From Rhizoctonia solani (taxonomy: Eukaryota; Basidiomycota; Agaricomycetes; Cantharellales; Ceratobasidiaceae): a stretch of DNA of 64,000 nt. A program made the translations under genes and the position numbers. Location of the stretch: the NCBI RefSeq assembly GCF_016906535.1, contig NC_057379.1:496001-560000 (forward strand), given 5' to 3'. Below are positions 62,881 to 64,000 of this stretch, piece after piece (within the stretch, counting starts at the first letter, position 1; each line of letters begins with the position of its first letter). The notes beneath the pieces are model-generated. The model saw nothing but the letters and a program-made list of their open reading frames with translations, did not search any database and had not been told where the DNA came from.

Positions 62881-64000
62881 TCAGTCGGTTTTGTTGTTAT
62901 CGTAGTAGCAAGGAAAGAGAACCCCCTCCTTATCCGCAGTCGCCGTACCCTCCGGGGTCTTAGGAAGCATCATGCGTGGTGCCGTAGGCGATTTGACAGA
63001 CTTGAATGTCGACCCAAACCAGCGCGATATCCTGTTGGTCGAGCGATTACGGCCAGATTGGTCTTGTTCAGAACCACCGGAGCCAACTTCAACCGAGGAC
63101 CTCGAGCGACGCAACCCGCTATTTGAGGATCCAGTAGGCGATGGAGGAGCCAACGAGCCATCAGCAGGAGACCGTTGAATTCCAGCGTCACTCTTTCGAC
63201 GAATGGAACGGACTGGGACAAATAGTCGGCTTCGGGTAGAAGTGCTTTTACTCGCCGACACTAGCTGCTCCGGCACGACTCCCATTTTGATGTGAACCAT
63301 GCTTCCCTCTTTGTCCGACAGCAACTTTGCAGGTATCAGTTTCGTCCCAAGGTTCACGGGGGATAGCTTAGCGTGCACACTCTCAGACATGGGCTTCATG
63401 GCCGTTTCCGTAGGTGTTTGGGGCTCTGCTTTGGTCATGGGCTCCGCCAGAGAGGCCGTGCTGTTGGCAGCCGACAATTCCGGAGTATGATGCTCCTGAT
63501 TGCTTTCCGAAGAGGAAATTTCAGGATAAACCTCCTCCCATGCTTCACTGGTCGGGGGAGGAGGGAGTCCAACCCAACTCCACTCGACTCCAGCACCAGC
63601 GACCCAACCTTCGGCAGCGTCAAAATCGTCCGTCTCTTCTTCGTCCAATTTGCCATTCTCGCGTCGGTGAGTAGCGAAACGGAGCGGAGTTGTCTTGGGT
63701 GCAATCTTGCGCACAAAGGCCCTGCGGCGCTCAGAGAATCTCTTGGAACGGGTCTGATGGTAAAAGTCGAGTAGCATTTGAGACAGCTCGGCATGTCGAT
63801 AAGACACTAGTGGGCGAGTGAACTTGGCGTGGGTAGCAAGCTTGTTGGAAATGAGAAGGTCTGTAAGCGAAACGACCGAAACTTCTTCAGATGCCGGGCG
63901 AGTCCAAGGAGCGGACCGGTACTTGGAAATAGCATCGGCCCGCTCACCGGCTAACTGGCGAACGTAGGCCTTTGTCTGCCCGACATAGCAATCGGCACCG
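62881..64000 (-). CDS. Unknown Ser/Pro-rich protein, 5' part beyond the window
   Basis: An open frame runs in from the right edge (CYVGQTKAYVRQLAGE, then WTRPASEEVSVVSLTDLLIS, LSQMLLDFYHQTRSKRFSER) and ends with TGA-type stop at 62881 after FPCYYDNNKTD. The N-terminal visible part is helical and basic (SKRFSERRRAFVRK). From about residue 110 of the visible part it is acidic and then Ser/Thr/Pro-rich, with SIRRKSDAGIQRSP, GSSNSGLRRSRSS and RISRWFGSTFKSVKSPT, all likely disordered and phosphorylatable. I do not recognise the family. The start codon is outside the window. Confidence 0.72.
   Translation of the reverse strand, partial: GADCYVGQTKAYVRQLAGERADAISKYRSAPWTRPASEEVSVVSLTDLLISNKLATHAKFTRPLVSYRHAELSQMLLDFYHQTRSKRFSERRRAFVRKIAPKTTPLRFATHRRENGKLDEEETDDFDAAEGWVAGAGVEWSWVGLPPPPTSEAWEEVYPEISSSESNQEHHTPELSAANSTASLAEPMTKAEPQTPTETAMKPMSESVHAKLSPVNLGTKLIPAKLLSDKEGSMVHIKMGVVPEQLVSASKSTSTRSRLFVPVRSIRRKSDAGIQRSPADGSLAPPSPTGSSNSGLRRSRSSVEVGSGGSEQDQSGRNRSTNRISRWFGSTFKSVKSPTAPRMMLPKTPEGTATADKEGVLFPCYYDNNKTD

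Overview
The window looks like nuclear DNA of a filamentous basidiomycete (Agaricomycetes). Genes are dense, sit on both strands, and are cut by many GT-AG introns of about 45-60 bp. The gene families (wax-synthase-like acyltransferases, thaumatin-like proteins, F-box proteins, secreted type-B carboxylesterases, NmrA-like proteins, TKL-type kinases, CAR/Git3-like receptors) are typical of that group. I would guess Rhizoctonia/Ceratobasidium, but this is an inference from family style, not a match I could run.

Layout. 1-11.2 kb: one NFKBIL1/J-domain-like gene (minus), then about 8 kb with no recognisable gene. 11.2-19.8 kb: a complete peroxisomal ABCD half-transporter, LSM6 (minus), a thaumatin-like protein with a frame break in its signal peptide, and an F-box protein. 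19.8-22.2 kb: an ENP2/NOL10 ribosome-biogenesis gene carrying an exact 153-bp in-frame tandem duplication and several frame breaks. 22.5-30.2 kb: a 4.06-kb tandem segmental duplication. Each unit holds a carboxylesterase followed by a GPI12 (PIG-L) gene. The first unit has an intact esterase and a GPI12 relic; the second has an esterase with a stop codon and an intact GPI12. About 390 bp at the 5' end of the two esterases is identical although the rest has diverged. 30.3-32.8 kb: RRG7 and SCS7 diverge from a 150-bp spacer. 33.8-35.5 kb: a protein-kinase pseudogene. 36.5-38.9 kb: an unknown gene and a phytanoyl-CoA dioxygenase-like gene. 39.4-40.4 kb: a GC-rich repeat/hairpin, then a tRNA-Ala-headed dispersed repeat. 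41.2-44.0 kb: a large disordered protein. 47.4-49.0 kb: an NmrA-like pseudogene. 49.4-51.6 kb: a seven-transmembrane receptor with a 102-bp duplication, and PMP3. 52-56.2 kb: an F-box-like relic, an intact wax-synthase-like gene and a truncated paralogue. 56.4-62 kb: MTR3 (exosome), a secreted histidine acid phosphatase with a GC-AG intron, an unknown conserved protein, and the mitochondrial ornithine carrier ORT1. 62.1-62.6 kb: second copy of the tRNA-headed repeat. 62.9-64 kb: 3' part of an unknown gene that runs off the window.

Two patterns cut across the window. First, exact or near-exact short tandem duplications (153, 102, 42 and 21 bp) and single-base frame breaks occur even in conserved housekeeping genes (ENP2, ORT1). 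That points either to assembly/indel error or to a decaying haplotype, and raw reads would decide. Second, two copies of a roughly 510-550-bp repeat 22 kb apart begin exactly at an identical tRNA-Ala(AGC) that keeps a 26-nt intron at the canonical position. This is the most unusual element I found: a candidate tRNA-derived SINE with an intron-bearing head.
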